DNA from: an uncultured Bacteroidales bacterium
GTDB taxonomy: Bacteria > Bacteroidota > Bacteroidia > Bacteroidales > Paludibacteraceae
Length of the DNA: 64,000 nucleotides
Direction of reading: 5' to 3'
Assembly: GCA_902792535.1 (NCBI GenBank)
Contig: CADAZU010000002.1
Coordinates: 1-64,000, forward strand
In this document: in pieces, positions 1 through 9,200 of the stretch
Numbering within the stretch: position 1 is the first letter of the stretch
Layout: every line of letters starts with the position of its first letter
Notes under the pieces: generated by a model
Told to the model about the DNA's origin: nothing
What the model saw: the letters and a program-made list of their open reading frames with translations, nothing else
Databases searched by the model: none
Program-made: the position numbers and the translations under genes

Positions 1-2409
1 CACCGTCAAGTCGTCTATATTGCGCTCGCTCGCACCCTTCATCACATTGTAATACGGCATTGAACCCATATTCATATAACTGAGCGCCGTTCCGTTGTAG
101 ATCTTATGCCCGAAAGCGCCGTTCAACTGAATCGAAAGGTCAAACTGTTTGTACCGGACGGATATATTGCTGCCCAACAGCACTTTCGGCGTCGCCTGAC
201 CGCACACACGCCGGTCGCCGCTACCGTCCGACAAGTCCACAAAACCGTCGCCGTCCAAGTCCTCAATCTCATACACCCGCTCGCCCGTCGCACTCGTCGT
301 CAAACCCGTGCAATGCGGCAGATAGAACACACCCAGCGAATAACCCGGAATCTGGTACACCACATCCGTGTTGCCGCCATGCAGACCCGCGCCGTTCACC
401 GACGCAATCGGCGTATAAGTCGGAGCGGTCAGATACTCGTTCTCGTAATAACCGTTCAGCGAAAGCAGCTTGTTCTGCTGCCACGTCAGGTTAAATCCGA
501 TATTCAGATCCCAGTCCCGTGTCTTGACTGCCGCCAGACCGAAACCGATCTCCACACCCTGGTTCTGCATCTTGCCCAGGTTCGCCAGCATCTTGTCGTA
601 GATAAACGGTGGAACCGGCATCGTGTAGTTATACAGCATATCGTAGATATACGAGTAGTAATAATCTGCGGTGAAGACCACGCGGTTATGCCAGAATCCC
701 CACTCCATGCCCACGTTCGCCGTCTGGGTCTTCTCCCATGTCAAGTTCGGGTTCTCGTTCCGCGCGATACCCAAGACCACATCCGGCAGACCTTCCGACT
801 CCGTGATTCCGGTCGGCGTCATCAGCCTCAGCGACTGGTACGCCGCGATACCTCCCAAGTTACCGGACAGACCCCAGCCCGCACGAATATTCAGCCGCGT
901 CAGCCATTCTTCGTCCCGCAGCCACGGCTCGTTCTTCATGTTCCACGCAATGTTGGCGGAAGGGAAGAAACCCCATTTATGCCCTTTGGCTGCCACCGAA
1001 CTGGCGTCGCCGCGGGCCGCAATAGTGAAGGTATAACGACCGAGAGCCGTGTAACTGACGCGCCCCATGACGGAAGCCATCCGCTGCTGCTCGTAACTGC
1101 TGCCGCTGCCGTCCCACAGACGCAACGCACCCACGGATATATTGTCGTACCCGTACGCATTGGACGCCAAGCGGTTGATCGTTGTGTGGAATCCCGTCAG
1201 GTGCTTGCCCTGCAACTCTCCCAGCACGTCCGCCTCGATATGATGTCCCGACTCCCAGTCGTGGTCATAGTGCAGCACGATATTCGTCAGCCACACATGG
1301 CTCTTGCCCGCCTCGCGATACACCTTGCCCGTGCTCTCCATGTACGTCGGATAGAAATGGCTCTCGTCGTCCGCGTCGTAACTGTAACTGCCATAAATCG
1401 CCGCCGTTAGACCGTAGCCAATATCGCCTTTGATCCGCAGGTGCGTATTGAAATGCATCGCCTCGTTGTGCTTCTGTATATCCAGCAGCCCCATCGGATG
1501 GCTTATCTGGCTCGCGTCCGCATAGCCGCTGTAACCGCCGGAAGCGTTGCGTGCATTGGGAAAAGTGGGATTGAATGTCGCCGCCGAATAGAACGTCTTC
1601 TGCACGTCGTTCAGGTATTGGTTGTGTCCCAGCGCGCCGAACAGACCTAAATCGAACGTCAGCCGTTTGGACAACATGTGTTGCGTCACATCCACTTTGG
1701 CGGTCAGATTGCGCGTTCCCATCTCGCGGACGATACTGTTGTTCTGGCTGAAACTGATCGCGCCGCGGTAACTGCTGTTCTCCGTTCCGCCTCCGATAGC
1801 CAGATGGTGGTTATGGACCAAGCCCGTCCGAATGATAGCCCGTTGCCAGTCCGTCGAAGCGCCGCCGTCCGCGATCGCCATTCCGCGGCTGCTCGCCAAT
1901 GCCCGGTACTCCTCCGCATTCAGCATTCGCAGAAACTTATCCGCGTGCGCGAAACCTATATTACCCGCGTACGAGACATGGATCTTCCCTTCCGCCCCGC
2001 GTCGCGTGCGCACTTCGATCACACCCGCAGCTCCGCGCGCACCGTACTGCGCAGTCTGCGCAGCGTCTTTCAAAATCGTGAACGACTCTATATCTCCGGG
2101 AAAAATAGTAGCTAACGTCCGCAGATCGGACGACATGCCGTCAATAATCACCAGCGGCTCATTACCCCCTGTCAGAGAGTGGTTGCCACGCACACGCACG
2201 GACGAAAGCATCGCCTCCGGATTCGTGTTCGAACCCACCGTCACACCGGCTGCCTGACCGTTCAGCACATCCAGCGAGTTAATCAGATGTCCTCGCCGCG
2301 ACGTCTCCACCTTCAGCGTATCGGTCTCGGAAGCCACCGGATCGATCCGCTCCGCCCTCGCCACAAACGGCATGAGCAGCAATAGTACTATCGAAAGTGC
2401 GTGTTTCAT
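1..2409 (-). CDS. SusC/RagA-family TonB-dependent outer membrane protein (C-terminus off window)
   Basis: About 803 codons read without a stop on the minus strand from ATG at 2409 to the window edge, so the 3' end is missing. It starts with a signal peptide (MKHALSIVLLLLMPFVARA). A plug domain follows, with the SusC hallmarks VRVRGNHSLTGGNEPLVIIDG and ILKDAAQTAQYGARGAAGVI at about residues 70-130. The rest shows alternating aromatic beta-strand segments typical of the barrel. SusC proteins import glycans or peptides across the outer membrane with TonB energy. Unlike the SusC at 6285 it lacks the N-terminal carboxypeptidase-regulatory-like domain. Its SusD partner, if any, would lie left of the window. 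A Bacteroidetes promoter lies just upstream. Substrate unknown. Confidence 0.93.
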   Translation of the reverse strand, partial: MKHALSIVLLLLMPFVARAERIDPVASETDTLKVETSRRGHLINSLDVLNGQAAGVTVGSNTNPEAMLSSVRVRGNHSLTGGNEPLVIIDGMSSDLRTLATIFPGDIESFTILKDAAQTAQYGARGAAGVIEVRTRRGAEGKIHVSYAGNIGFAHADKFLRMLNAEEYRALASSRGMAIADGGASTDWQRAIIRTGLVHNHHLAIGGGTENSSYRGAISFSQNNSIVREMGTRNLTAKVDVTQHMLSKRLTFDLGLFGALGHNQYLNDVQKTFYSAATFNPTFPNARNASGGYSGYADASQISHPMGLLDIQKHNEAMHFNTHLRIKGDIGYGLTAAIYGSYSYDADDESHFYPTYMESTGKVYREAGKSHVWLTNIVLHYDHDWESGHHIEADVLGELQGKHLTGFHTTINRLASNAYGYDNISVGALRLWDGSGSSYEQQRMASVMGRVSYTALGRYTFTIAARGDASSVAAKGHKWGFFPSANIAWNMKNEPWLRDEEWLTRLNIRAGWGLSGNLGGIAAYQSLRLMTPTGITESEGLPDVVLGIARNENPNLTWEKTQTANVGMEWGFWHNRVVFTADYYYSYIYDMLYNYTMPVPPFIYDKMLANLGKMQNQGVEIGFGLAAVKTRDWDLNIGFNLTWQQNKLLSLNGYYENEYLTAPTYTPIASVNGAGLHGGNTDVVYQIPGYSLGVFYLPHCTGLTTSATGERVYEIEDLDGDGFVDLSDGSGDRRVCGQATPKVLLGSNISVRYKQFDLSIQLNGAFGHKIYNGTALSYMNMGSMPYYNVMKGASERNIDDLTV

Positions 2410-2422
2410 GATAAATCGGCCA

Positions 2423-2454
2423 CAAAGGTACTACTTTTTTTTGACATATGCAAA
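2423..2454 (-). promoter_or_regulatory. Bacteroidetes-type promoter of the SusC-like gene
   Basis: On the minus strand TTTGC (2454-2450), a 19-bp spacer and TACCTTTG (2430-2423) match the -33/-7 consensus of the Bacteroidetes housekeeping sigma factor. The -7 box ends 13 bp before the ATG, so the leader is very short. Confidence 0.8.
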
Positions 2455-2470
2455 TAATAAAGGAAAAATA

Positions 2471-2666
2471 GCAGGTAGAGCAGTAGAGCAGTTCTTTTTA
2501 TAAATATTCACGCACACGTACGCGGGCGTGTAAAAATTATATATAGAGCCGCTCTACTGCTCTACCCCTCACCTATCACCAATTACCAATCACCAATTAC
2601 CAATTACCCTCTCACCCCCGCGACCACTCCGCGACCACTCCGTGACCATTACGGACGTGTTAGTAA
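2471..2666. repeat. Composite intergenic repeat, copy A
   Basis: This fills most of the gene-free stretch 2410-2768. In order it has GTAGAGCAGTAGAGCAG, an A/T stretch, a G/C alternating palindrome (CACGCACACGTACGCG), ATATATAGAGCCGCTCTA, a CCAATTAC tandem run, and GCGACCACTCCGTGACCATT with ACGGACGTGTTAGTAA. The same modules in the same order occur reverse-complemented at 56845-57117. Parts recur at 37234-37282. No ORF or RNA gene is recognised here. Confidence 0.8.
2578..2608. repeat. Degenerate tandem repeat, CCAATTAC/CCAATCA units
   Basis: About four imperfect 7-8 bp units in a row inside repeat copy A. It belongs to the class of short-period degenerate repeats seen at many sites in this window. 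Confidence 0.75.
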
Positions 2667-2696
2667 CCTTTCCTTATTGTTTTTTTCGTATTTTCA

Positions 2697-2728
2697 TTTG
2701 CGTATATGAAATATTTTTTGTACCTTTG
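2697..2728 (+). promoter_or_regulatory. Bacteroidetes-type promoter of the DUF59-lpxH-mazG operon
   Basis: TTTGC (2697-2701), a 19-bp spacer and TACCTTTG (2721-2728). It lies about 40 bp before the first ATG of the operon. Confidence 0.85.
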
Positions 2729-2768
2729 TCGCCGTTTTTGACGGCGGGTAGTTCGCCGGAGGGTAAAT

Positions 2769-3083
2769 ATGAATGAATTTTTAGAGACAGAAGAAGCAAT
2801 TTTGAAGATGCTCAAGACCGTTTTTGACCCGGAGATTCCGGTCAATATCTACGATCTGGGCTTGATATACGGCATTGAGGTAAAAGACGACGGAGTATGC
2901 GACATCACCATGACGCTCACCGCTCCGTCATGCCCTGCGGGCGATTTTCTGGTAGAAGACATACGCCAGAAAGTGGATTCCGTGGACGGAATCAAAGACG
3001 TCAACGTCAATATCGTCTTTGAACCCGAATGGAACAAAGATATGATGTCCGAAGAAGCCAAACTCGAATTAGGATTTTTATGA
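2769..3083 (+). CDS. DUF59/MIP18-family iron-sulfur cluster assembly protein (SufT-like)
   Basis: 104 aa single-domain protein of the MIP18/DUF59 family. It has FDPEIPVNIYDLGLIYG near residues 18-34, and LTAPSCPAGDF with the conserved Cys. The C-terminal part VNIVFEPEWNKDMMSEEAK is also typical. Family members (SufT, PaaD-like, Mip18) help mature Fe-S proteins; here it would act in the cytosol. It is first in an operon: its TGA overlaps the ATG of lpxH (ATGA at 3080-3083). ATG 2769 is the first start after the promoter. Assignment to the family is firm; the exact client proteins are unknown. Confidence 0.9.
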   Translation: MNEFLETEEAILKMLKTVFDPEIPVNIYDLGLIYGIEVKDDGVCDITMTLTAPSCPAGDFLVEDIRQKVDSVDGIKDVNVNIVFEPEWNKDMMSEEAKLELGFL

Positions 3084-3865
3084 TATATTTTCTTAGCGAT
3101 GCACACCTGGGCAGCCTGGCAATCGATAGAAGCTGGGCACACCAAAAGAAACTGATCGACATGTTGGAGGAGATGAGCAAGGATGCCGTTTCCATCTACA
3201 TGCTGGGCGACATGTTCGATTTCTGGATGGAGTATTTCATCCGCGACAAAAGCAAAAGGCAGTTCCATCCCTTTTGCAAGGAACTGCGCAAACTGGCGAA
3301 AAAGGGCATCCATGTACATATGTTCGTCGGCAACCATGACCTCTGGACCTTCGGAGGACTGGCGCAACTGACCGGAGCAGAGATCCACTACGAACCCTGC
3401 ACGATCCTGCGTTACGGCAAAGCTATCTACCTCGCGCACGGAGACGGACTGCTGCCGGATAATTGGGAGAGTTTGTACCCGAAGAATGTGAAGAAAAAGA
3501 TCAAGCGTTTTATCAAACTGCGCAATGTCTTCAACAACCCCACCCTGCAGTTCCTCTTCCGCTGCCTGCCGCCTAAATGGGGCAATCATTTCGGCTATAA
3601 CTGGGCAAAGAAAAGCCGGCTCAAAGAAATAGCCAACCCCTGTCCGTACAAAGGCGAAGACAAAGAGGAACTGGTGCTTTTTGCCAAAGATCAGGAGAAA
3701 CAGAAGAACCACCGCGACTACTATATCTTCGGACACCGGCATATCGAGTTGGATCTCCAGATTGCGTCCGGCAGCCGCGTCGTCATCCTCGGCGACTGCT
3801 TCAAGCAATGGACCTACGCCAAACTCGACAATAAAGGTCATTTAACCATGCACAATTATGAGTAG
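3080..3865 (+). CDS. lpxH: UDP-2,3-diacylglucosamine diphosphatase
   Basis: 261 aa calcineurin-like metallophosphoesterase that hydrolyses UDP-2,3-diacylglucosamine to lipid X in lipid A synthesis at the inner membrane. Metal-binding motifs appear in order: SDAHLG (near residue 6), LGDMFDFW (about 42), GNHD (about 82), HGDG (about 117) and FGHRH (about 219). Start ATG 3080 overlaps the previous stop and fits the family N-terminus. An upstream in-frame start at 3029 would only add residues read through the DUF59 gene. The 3' end overlaps mazG by 8 bp, so all three genes are probably co-translated. Confidence 0.9.
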   Translation: MIYFLSDAHLGSLAIDRSWAHQKKLIDMLEEMSKDAVSIYMLGDMFDFWMEYFIRDKSKRQFHPFCKELRKLAKKGIHVHMFVGNHDLWTFGGLAQLTGAEIHYEPCTILRYGKAIYLAHGDGLLPDNWESLYPKNVKKKIKRFIKLRNVFNNPTLQFLFRCLPPKWGNHFGYNWAKKSRLKEIANPCPYKGEDKEELVLFAKDQEKQKNHRDYYIFGHRHIELDLQIASGSRVVILGDCFKQWTYAKLDNKGHLTMHNYE

Positions 3866-4667
3866 CAGAGAAGAACAACTGAAAGCCTTCGGGCGGTTAC
3901 TGGATATAATGGACGATCTCAGGGAGAAATGCCCATGGGACCGCAAACAGACCTTCGACAGCCTCCGCCAGAACACCATCGAAGAGACCTTCGAACTGGC
4001 GACCGCCATCAGCCGGCATGACATGACGGAGATCAGTAAGGAACTCGGAGACGTCCTTCTGCATGTGGTCTTCTACGCCAAGATGGGTTCCGAAACAGGG
4101 GATTTCGACATAGCCGATGTCTGCAACCGCCTCTGCGACAAACTCATCTTCCGCCACCCGCATGTCTATGGCGAAGCCGCAGCACAGAATGCCGAAGAGG
4201 TCAGCCACCTCTGGGAGCAGGTCAAACTCAAAGAGAAAGGCGGTAACAAAACCGTCCTCGGCGGCATACCCGACAGCCTGCCTTCGCTCGTCAAAGCATA
4301 CCGTATCCAGGACAAAGTAGCCAATGTGGGCTTCGACTGGGAGAAACGCGAAGATGTGTGGGAGAAAGTGAAAGAAGAGATTGCCGAGTTCGAAACCGAG
4401 CTCCGCAACACGCCCGCAGACCTGTCATCCGCCAAGGTGGAGGGATCAGAAATGGAAGCCGAATTCGGAGACGTCCTCTTTGCGCTCATCAACGCCGCGC
4501 GGCTCTACAAGATCCGCCCGGACAATGCCCTGGAGCGCACGAACCTCAAGTTCATCAGACGCTTCAACTACATCGAATCCCAAGCCAAAACGCAAGGCAA
4601 GGAGCTCAAAGACATGACCCTCACCGAAATGGATGCCCTTTGGAACGAAGCAAAAGCCAATGAATAA
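3858..4667 (+). CDS. mazG: Nucleoside triphosphate pyrophosphohydrolase MazG
   Basis: 269 aa, the usual length for double-domain MazG. Two metal-binding helices are visible: EETFE followed by ELGDVLLHVVF in the first half, and EEIAEFE followed by EFGDVLFALIN in the second. The N-terminus LLDIMDDLREKCPWDRKQT is diagnostic. MazG cleaves (d)NTPs to NMP and pyrophosphate, cleaning aberrant nucleotides or lowering alarmone levels. It is last in the operon. It ends directly against the terminator of the opposite-strand tRNA. Confidence 0.95.
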   Translation: MSSREEQLKAFGRLLDIMDDLREKCPWDRKQTFDSLRQNTIEETFELATAISRHDMTEISKELGDVLLHVVFYAKMGSETGDFDIADVCNRLCDKLIFRHPHVYGEAAAQNAEEVSHLWEQVKLKEKGGNKTVLGGIPDSLPSLVKAYRIQDKVANVGFDWEKREDVWEKVKEEIAEFETELRNTPADLSSAKVEGSEMEAEFGDVLFALINAARLYKIRPDNALERTNLKFIRRFNYIESQAKTQGKELKDMTLTEMDALWNEAKANE

Positions 4668-4692
4668 AAAAACGAGCCCTATAGGACTCGTT
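4666..4692 (-). terminator. Rho-independent terminator of tRNA-Leu
   Basis: On the minus strand AACGAG (4692-4687) pairs with CTCGTT (4676-4671) and is followed by a run of seven T (4672-4666). It lies 2 bp past the tRNA 3' end and overlaps the mazG stop codon. Confidence 0.8.
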
Positions 4693-4693
4693 G

Positions 4694-4775
4694 TGCGGCA
4701 TAAAAGACTCGAACTTTCACTCCTCTCGGAACCAGATCCTAAGTCTGGCGCGTCTACCAATTCCGCCAATGCCGC
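4694..4775 (-). tRNA. tRNA-Leu (anticodon UAG)
   Basis: An 82-nt cloverleaf reads on the minus strand. The acceptor arm is GCGGCAT paired with ATGCCGC, with A as discriminator base. The anticodon stem CCAGA/TCTGG holds the loop CTTAGGA (anticodon TAG). A long class II variable arm and a T arm with GTTCGAGTC follow. The long variable arm with the UAG anticodon identifies leucine (CUN codons). The CCA end is not encoded (CAA follows). Confidence 0.95.
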
Positions 4776-4842
4776 TCGCTTACGCTCTCCCCATAACAAA
4801 CACTTCGTTGGTTTGTTCCGGGGCCCCGATGGAAATAGCGTG

Positions 4843-4873
4843 CAAAATTACTGCTTTTTTTTGAATTATGCAA
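4843..4873 (-). promoter_or_regulatory. Promoter of tRNA-Leu
   Basis: Minus-strand TTGC (4873-4870), a 19-bp spacer and TAATTTTG (4850-4843). The -33 part overlaps the first codons of the divergent M16 peptidase gene. A 10-bp palindrome CGGGGCCCCG lies between promoter and tRNA (4819-4828). Confidence 0.75.
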
Positions 4874-6112
4874 GAAAACAGCCAAACTTTTTATCATATT
4901 TTGCCAAATGGCGTCAAAATAGTGCATCGGAGAACTCCTTCGCCGGTGGCATATATCGGTGTGATGGTGGGAGCCGGTACACGCGATGAGCAACCCGAAG
5001 AGAACGGCATGGCGCACTATATCGAGCATTGTGTCTTCAAAGGGACTTCCCACCATTCCGCGCGGCAGATCATCCATTCCATAGAAGGAATCGGCGGAGA
5101 AATCAACGCTTATACCACCAAAGAGGAAACGACTTTCTACGCCGCCATTCTGGCGGAGCATGTTCAGCTGACGCTCCACCTGATCGCAGAGATGATCCTC
5201 CAGCCCACTTTCAAGAAAGAAGAAACCGACAAGGAGCGGATGGTCATTCTGGACGAGATAGAGAGCTATAACGACAGCCCGAGTGAACTGATCTACGACG
5301 ATTTCGAGAGTCTCGTCTTTGACGGCAGCAGTCTTGCGCTACCCATCTTAGGCACACGCAAAACTCTGCGGCATATATCTTCCAAACCGGACTACCCGCT
5401 CCAATGGATGCAAACCCATTACCGACCGGAGCGGATGGTGGTCTTCTGCCAAGGCAACGTATCCCCCGAAAAGATCTTCCGTCTCGCCGAAAAAGAGTTC
5501 GGCGCCCTCTCCCCCATAGAAAGTCCGGAAAATCCGGAAAATCCGGTTCCCCTCTTTCCCTCGGAACATGAGCGGTCTTTCAAAAAGCACACCCACCAGG
5601 TCCACGCCATGTTGGGCGGAAAAGCATACCCGCTGGGGCATGAGAACCAATTAGCCATGTTTCTGCTCAATAATATCTTGGGTGGAGGCAGTCTCAACAG
5701 CCGCCTGAACCTCAGCCTGCGCGAGTCCAGAGGACTCGTCTATACCGTCGAATCGACCTATACGCCCCTCTCCGACACCGGCTACTGGTGCGTCTATTGG
5801 GCGTGCGATCCGGAGGACTACAACCTGAGTCTGGATCTGGTACAACGCGAACTGTCCAAACTGCGCGAAAGTCCCATGAGCGAAGCCGCTGTACGCAAAG
5901 CCTTAGAGCAACTACGGGGACAACTCGCTATCTCCGCACAAAACCAAGAAAACAGCGCTTTGGCGATGGCGAAGTCTGTCTTATATCACAACGAGGCACC
6001 AGAATGGCAGCAAATTTTCGCCAAAATCGAAAAAACGTCACCACAAAAGCTTTTTGAAGTCGCAAATGATATTTTTTGCGCCCAAAATCATTACATTTTG
6101 ACATATAAATAG
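4868..6112 (+). CDS. M16-family zinc metallopeptidase
   Basis: 414 aa, the length of single-module M16B peptidases (PepR/PqqL/mitochondrial processing peptidase-like). The inverted zinc motif HYIEH lies at residues 50-54 within GMAHYIEHCVFKGT, with the downstream glutamate in VILDEIESYNDSP. The second half has GGGSLNSRLNLSLRESRGL and VYTVEST, the usual substrate-cradle signature. No signal peptide is seen, so it is probably cytoplasmic and degrades short peptides. The start follows the family N-terminus (FYHILPNGVKIVHR). It is monocistronic, between the tRNA and the SusC locus. Confidence 0.93.
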   Translation: MQENSQTFYHILPNGVKIVHRRTPSPVAYIGVMVGAGTRDEQPEENGMAHYIEHCVFKGTSHHSARQIIHSIEGIGGEINAYTTKEETTFYAAILAEHVQLTLHLIAEMILQPTFKKEETDKERMVILDEIESYNDSPSELIYDDFESLVFDGSSLALPILGTRKTLRHISSKPDYPLQWMQTHYRPERMVVFCQGNVSPEKIFRLAEKEFGALSPIESPENPENPVPLFPSEHERSFKKHTHQVHAMLGGKAYPLGHENQLAMFLLNNILGGGSLNSRLNLSLRESRGLVYTVESTYTPLSDTGYWCVYWACDPEDYNLSLDLVQRELSKLRESPMSEAAVRKALEQLRGQLAISAQNQENSALAMAKSVLYHNEAPEWQQIFAKIEKTSPQKLFEVANDIFCAQNHYILTYK

Positions 6113-6150
6113 GGCAAAAACGTAAAAAATATCATTTTTTCCTTAAAATA

Positions 6151-6182
6151 TTTGGCTATATCAAAAAAAAGTCGTACCTTTG
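6151..6182 (+). promoter_or_regulatory. Promoter of the SusC-SusD locus
   Basis: TTTGG (6151-6155), a 19-bp spacer and TACCTTTG (6175-6182). Transcription would start near 6190, so an in-frame TTG at 6180 cannot be the translation start and the leader is about 95 nt. Confidence 0.85.
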
Positions 6183-6200
6183 CACGCTCTTTCGTTTATG

Positions 6201-6242
6201 CGCGTGTGCGTATACCGTATTTTATATGCATATACGCACGCG
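6201..6242 (+). promoter_or_regulatory. Leader hairpin upstream of susC
   Basis: CGCGTGTGCGTATA (6201-6214) can pair with TATACGCACGCG (6231-6242) with a 2-nt bulge, forming a strong stem in the 5' leader. The alternating CG/GT/AC sequence resembles the palindromes inside repeat copies A and B. A regulatory role is inferred only. Confidence 0.5.
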
Positions 6243-6284
6243 AGAGCTGATAGCAGAATATTAATGTTAAACAAACAATTATAC

Positions 6285-9200
6285 ATGATGAAGAAGATTT
6301 TTACACTACTTTTTCTTGCGGCATTGAGCCTCGGCTTATATGCCCAGAAGCAAGTGAGCGGTGTGGTGGTCTATGAGAATGGCGAGCCGGTGATCGGCGC
6401 AAGTATCCAGGCGAAAGGAACCACACTCGGAACGATCTCGGATTACGACGGTAAATTCGAGATGGAAGTACCGGAGTCTGTGAAGACGCTGGTAGTTAGT
6501 TACGTCGGTATGGCAACACAAGAGGTTGCTGCCGGCAAGAATTTGAAGATCACAATGCAGGAGAACAGCGAGGTGATCCAAGAGGTTGTCGTAACCGGTT
6601 ACGGTAACGTCAGCAAAGGCGGTTTCGCCGGTTCGGTGGAGACCGTGAAAGCAGAGGATATCGAGAAGAAGAATCCGTCTGATATTACCAAGGCTCTGGC
6701 GGGCGAGAGCGCCGGCGTACAGGTTGTTACCTCCAGCGGTCAGCCGGGTTCTGTCGCCGACATCCGCATCCGCGGTATCGGTTCTATCTCCGCTTCCAGC
6801 AGCCCTCTCTACGTAGTAGATGGTATTCCATTGGATGCCGGTTCGATCAGTTCGATTGACCCGGGCGACATCGCTTCCACCACCATTCTGAAGGACGCTA
6901 CCGCTACTTCGCTCTACGGTAGCCGCGGTGCTAACGGCGTCATCGTCATCACGACGAAGAAAGGTAGCTCGAACGGCGACGAGGGTAAGATCGAGATCGA
7001 CGTCAAAGCGGGTTCCAACATGCGTCTGCTCCCGATGTACGACGTGGTGGACAACCCGGAGGACTTCGTTTTACTGGCTTGGCAGAGCTTATATACCCAA
7101 CAACGTACGATCGCCAACAGACAGGAGAACACCGCCATCAAGTATGCCAACAATAACCTCTTCGGAGCAAACGGTATTCCTACAATCTATAATCTGTGGG
7201 ACAAAGCCGGCAACCTGCTCATCGATCCGTATGACGCAGCCGGAAATGTCAGCCCGTCTTTCGCCACCGATGCACAGCGTCTGGCGCAATTCCAGAACAT
7301 GACCAGCTGGTACAACACCCTGTTCCACAATGGTCTGAAACTGGAGGCTACTGCGAAAATCAGCGGCGGTAACGAGAAACTGAACTACTATACCTCCTTC
7401 GGTTACCTCAAGGACGAAGGATACTATACCGCTTCGGATTTCCAACGTTTCAACGTGCGTGCCAATATCAACTATCAGCCTAAGAAATGGTTGAAGGGTG
7501 GATTGAATATCCAATACTCCTATGCTGCAATCAGCAATCCGGGGCAGGGAAGCGATGCCAACAACGGTTTCGCATTCGTAAACCAGATCCCGTCTATCTA
7601 CCCCGTATATGTATATAACCCAGATGGTACAATCAAGGTGGATCCGAAGACCGGCGGTAAGATGTATGACTACGGCGACAACGGAAACGAGAACATCGTA
7701 GAAGAAGGTGGTCGTCCCTATTCGTTCGGTATCAACCCTGCCGGTGCACTGGAGTGGGATAAGCAACGGACAATTCGCCACCAGACGGTTGCTAACGCAT
7801 TCTTGGAGTTCAAACTCTATGAGGGTCTGAAATTCACGGTCAATGTCGGTGCGCAGTATATGAACAACAATGGCAACGCCTTGACCAACAAATATTACGG
7901 CAACGCAGCGGGTGTAGGCCGTGTCAGCCAGACCCAGTACAACTATCTGGCGGTAACGAGCAACCAGTTGCTGGAGTACAACAAGTCCTTCAACGAGCAC
8001 TCTATCCGTGTGATGGCAGGTCACGAGACCACCTATTTCACCTATAACATGCAGTATGGATATAAGAAAAATATCGTAGAGGACAAGGTGAACCAGTTGA
8101 GCAACGGTGTCGTAATGGACGGCGTGGAGGGTTATGCCCGTACGAGCACATTGGAGTCCGCTCTGGCTACCCTTACCTACGAATACGACAGCCGCTACCA
8201 TATCACGGCTAACTATCGTGCCGACGGTTCGTCTAAGTTTGCCAAAGGTCACCGTTGGGGTCACTTCGGTTCGGTGGGTGCAGCATGGAGCTTCACCAAC
8301 GAGCATTTCATGGAGGGAACGGACGCTGCCGACTGGCTCAAGAACGGTAAACTGCGTTTGAGCTGGGGTATGCTGGGTAACCAGGAAATCGGCGATATGC
8401 TCTTCTCCGACAAATACGAAGTGGCTAACGTGGATGGCAACAAGGGTTATACATGGAGTTATAAAGGTAACCCGGAGTTGACATGGGAGCGTACCAGCAC
8501 GATTGACCTCGGTCTGGAGTTCGGTATCAAGAAATACCTGGATGTAGAGTTTGACTATTTCTACAAGAAGACGGACAACATGCTCTTCCCGCGCTATGTA
8601 GCCCCCTCTCTGGGTTACGGCGGATACTACGTCAACGACGCAGCGATGGAGAACCAAGGTATTGAGTTCGCCCTCAAAGCACACGCAATCGACATGCGTA
8701 ATATCAAGTTGGACATTCGTCTCAATGGCGGATACTACCGCAACAAGATGCTGCTGATGCCTATCGATGACTACGACGAGAACGGCAACCCAAGACGAAT
8801 GATCATGTCCGGCGGTATGGCGGTAGGTCACTCCACATACGACTGGTACATGGTTCATTACGCAGGCGTGAACGACCATGGCGAAGCGCTCTATACCGCT
8901 TACTACGATGCCAACAAGGGTGGTTTCGGTCATACGGACGCTACCACAATCTTGGAAGGGGAGAAAGGAGACAACTATATCTCATCCGTGTACCAATACA
9001 AGATGGAGCACCCGGATGCAGATATCCGCGAGACGACGGTAGCCAACGGCGATTACAACTACGCCGGAAGCAACTATACCGGCAAGAGCGCTATGCCGGA
9101 TCTCGATGGCGGTTTCGGTGTTGATTTCGAGGCATATGGTGTAACCCTGAGCGTCAGCTGCAGTTATCGTATCGGCGGTTACGGATATGATAACATGTAT

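Noticed and set aside
106-1410. 434-codon open frame on the plus strand
   Set aside because: It is antisense to the SusC-like gene, whose minus-strand translation shows full SusC motifs; the plus-strand product is His/Arg/Val-rich with no domain.
4868-4990. Earlier start for the M16 gene (frame open from 4633)
   Set aside because: That frame runs through the tRNA and mazG end; homology starts at ATG 4868.
7089-8933. 614-codon open frame on the minus strand
   Set aside because: Antisense shadow of susC, low-complexity Val/Thr/His composition, no promoter or family features.
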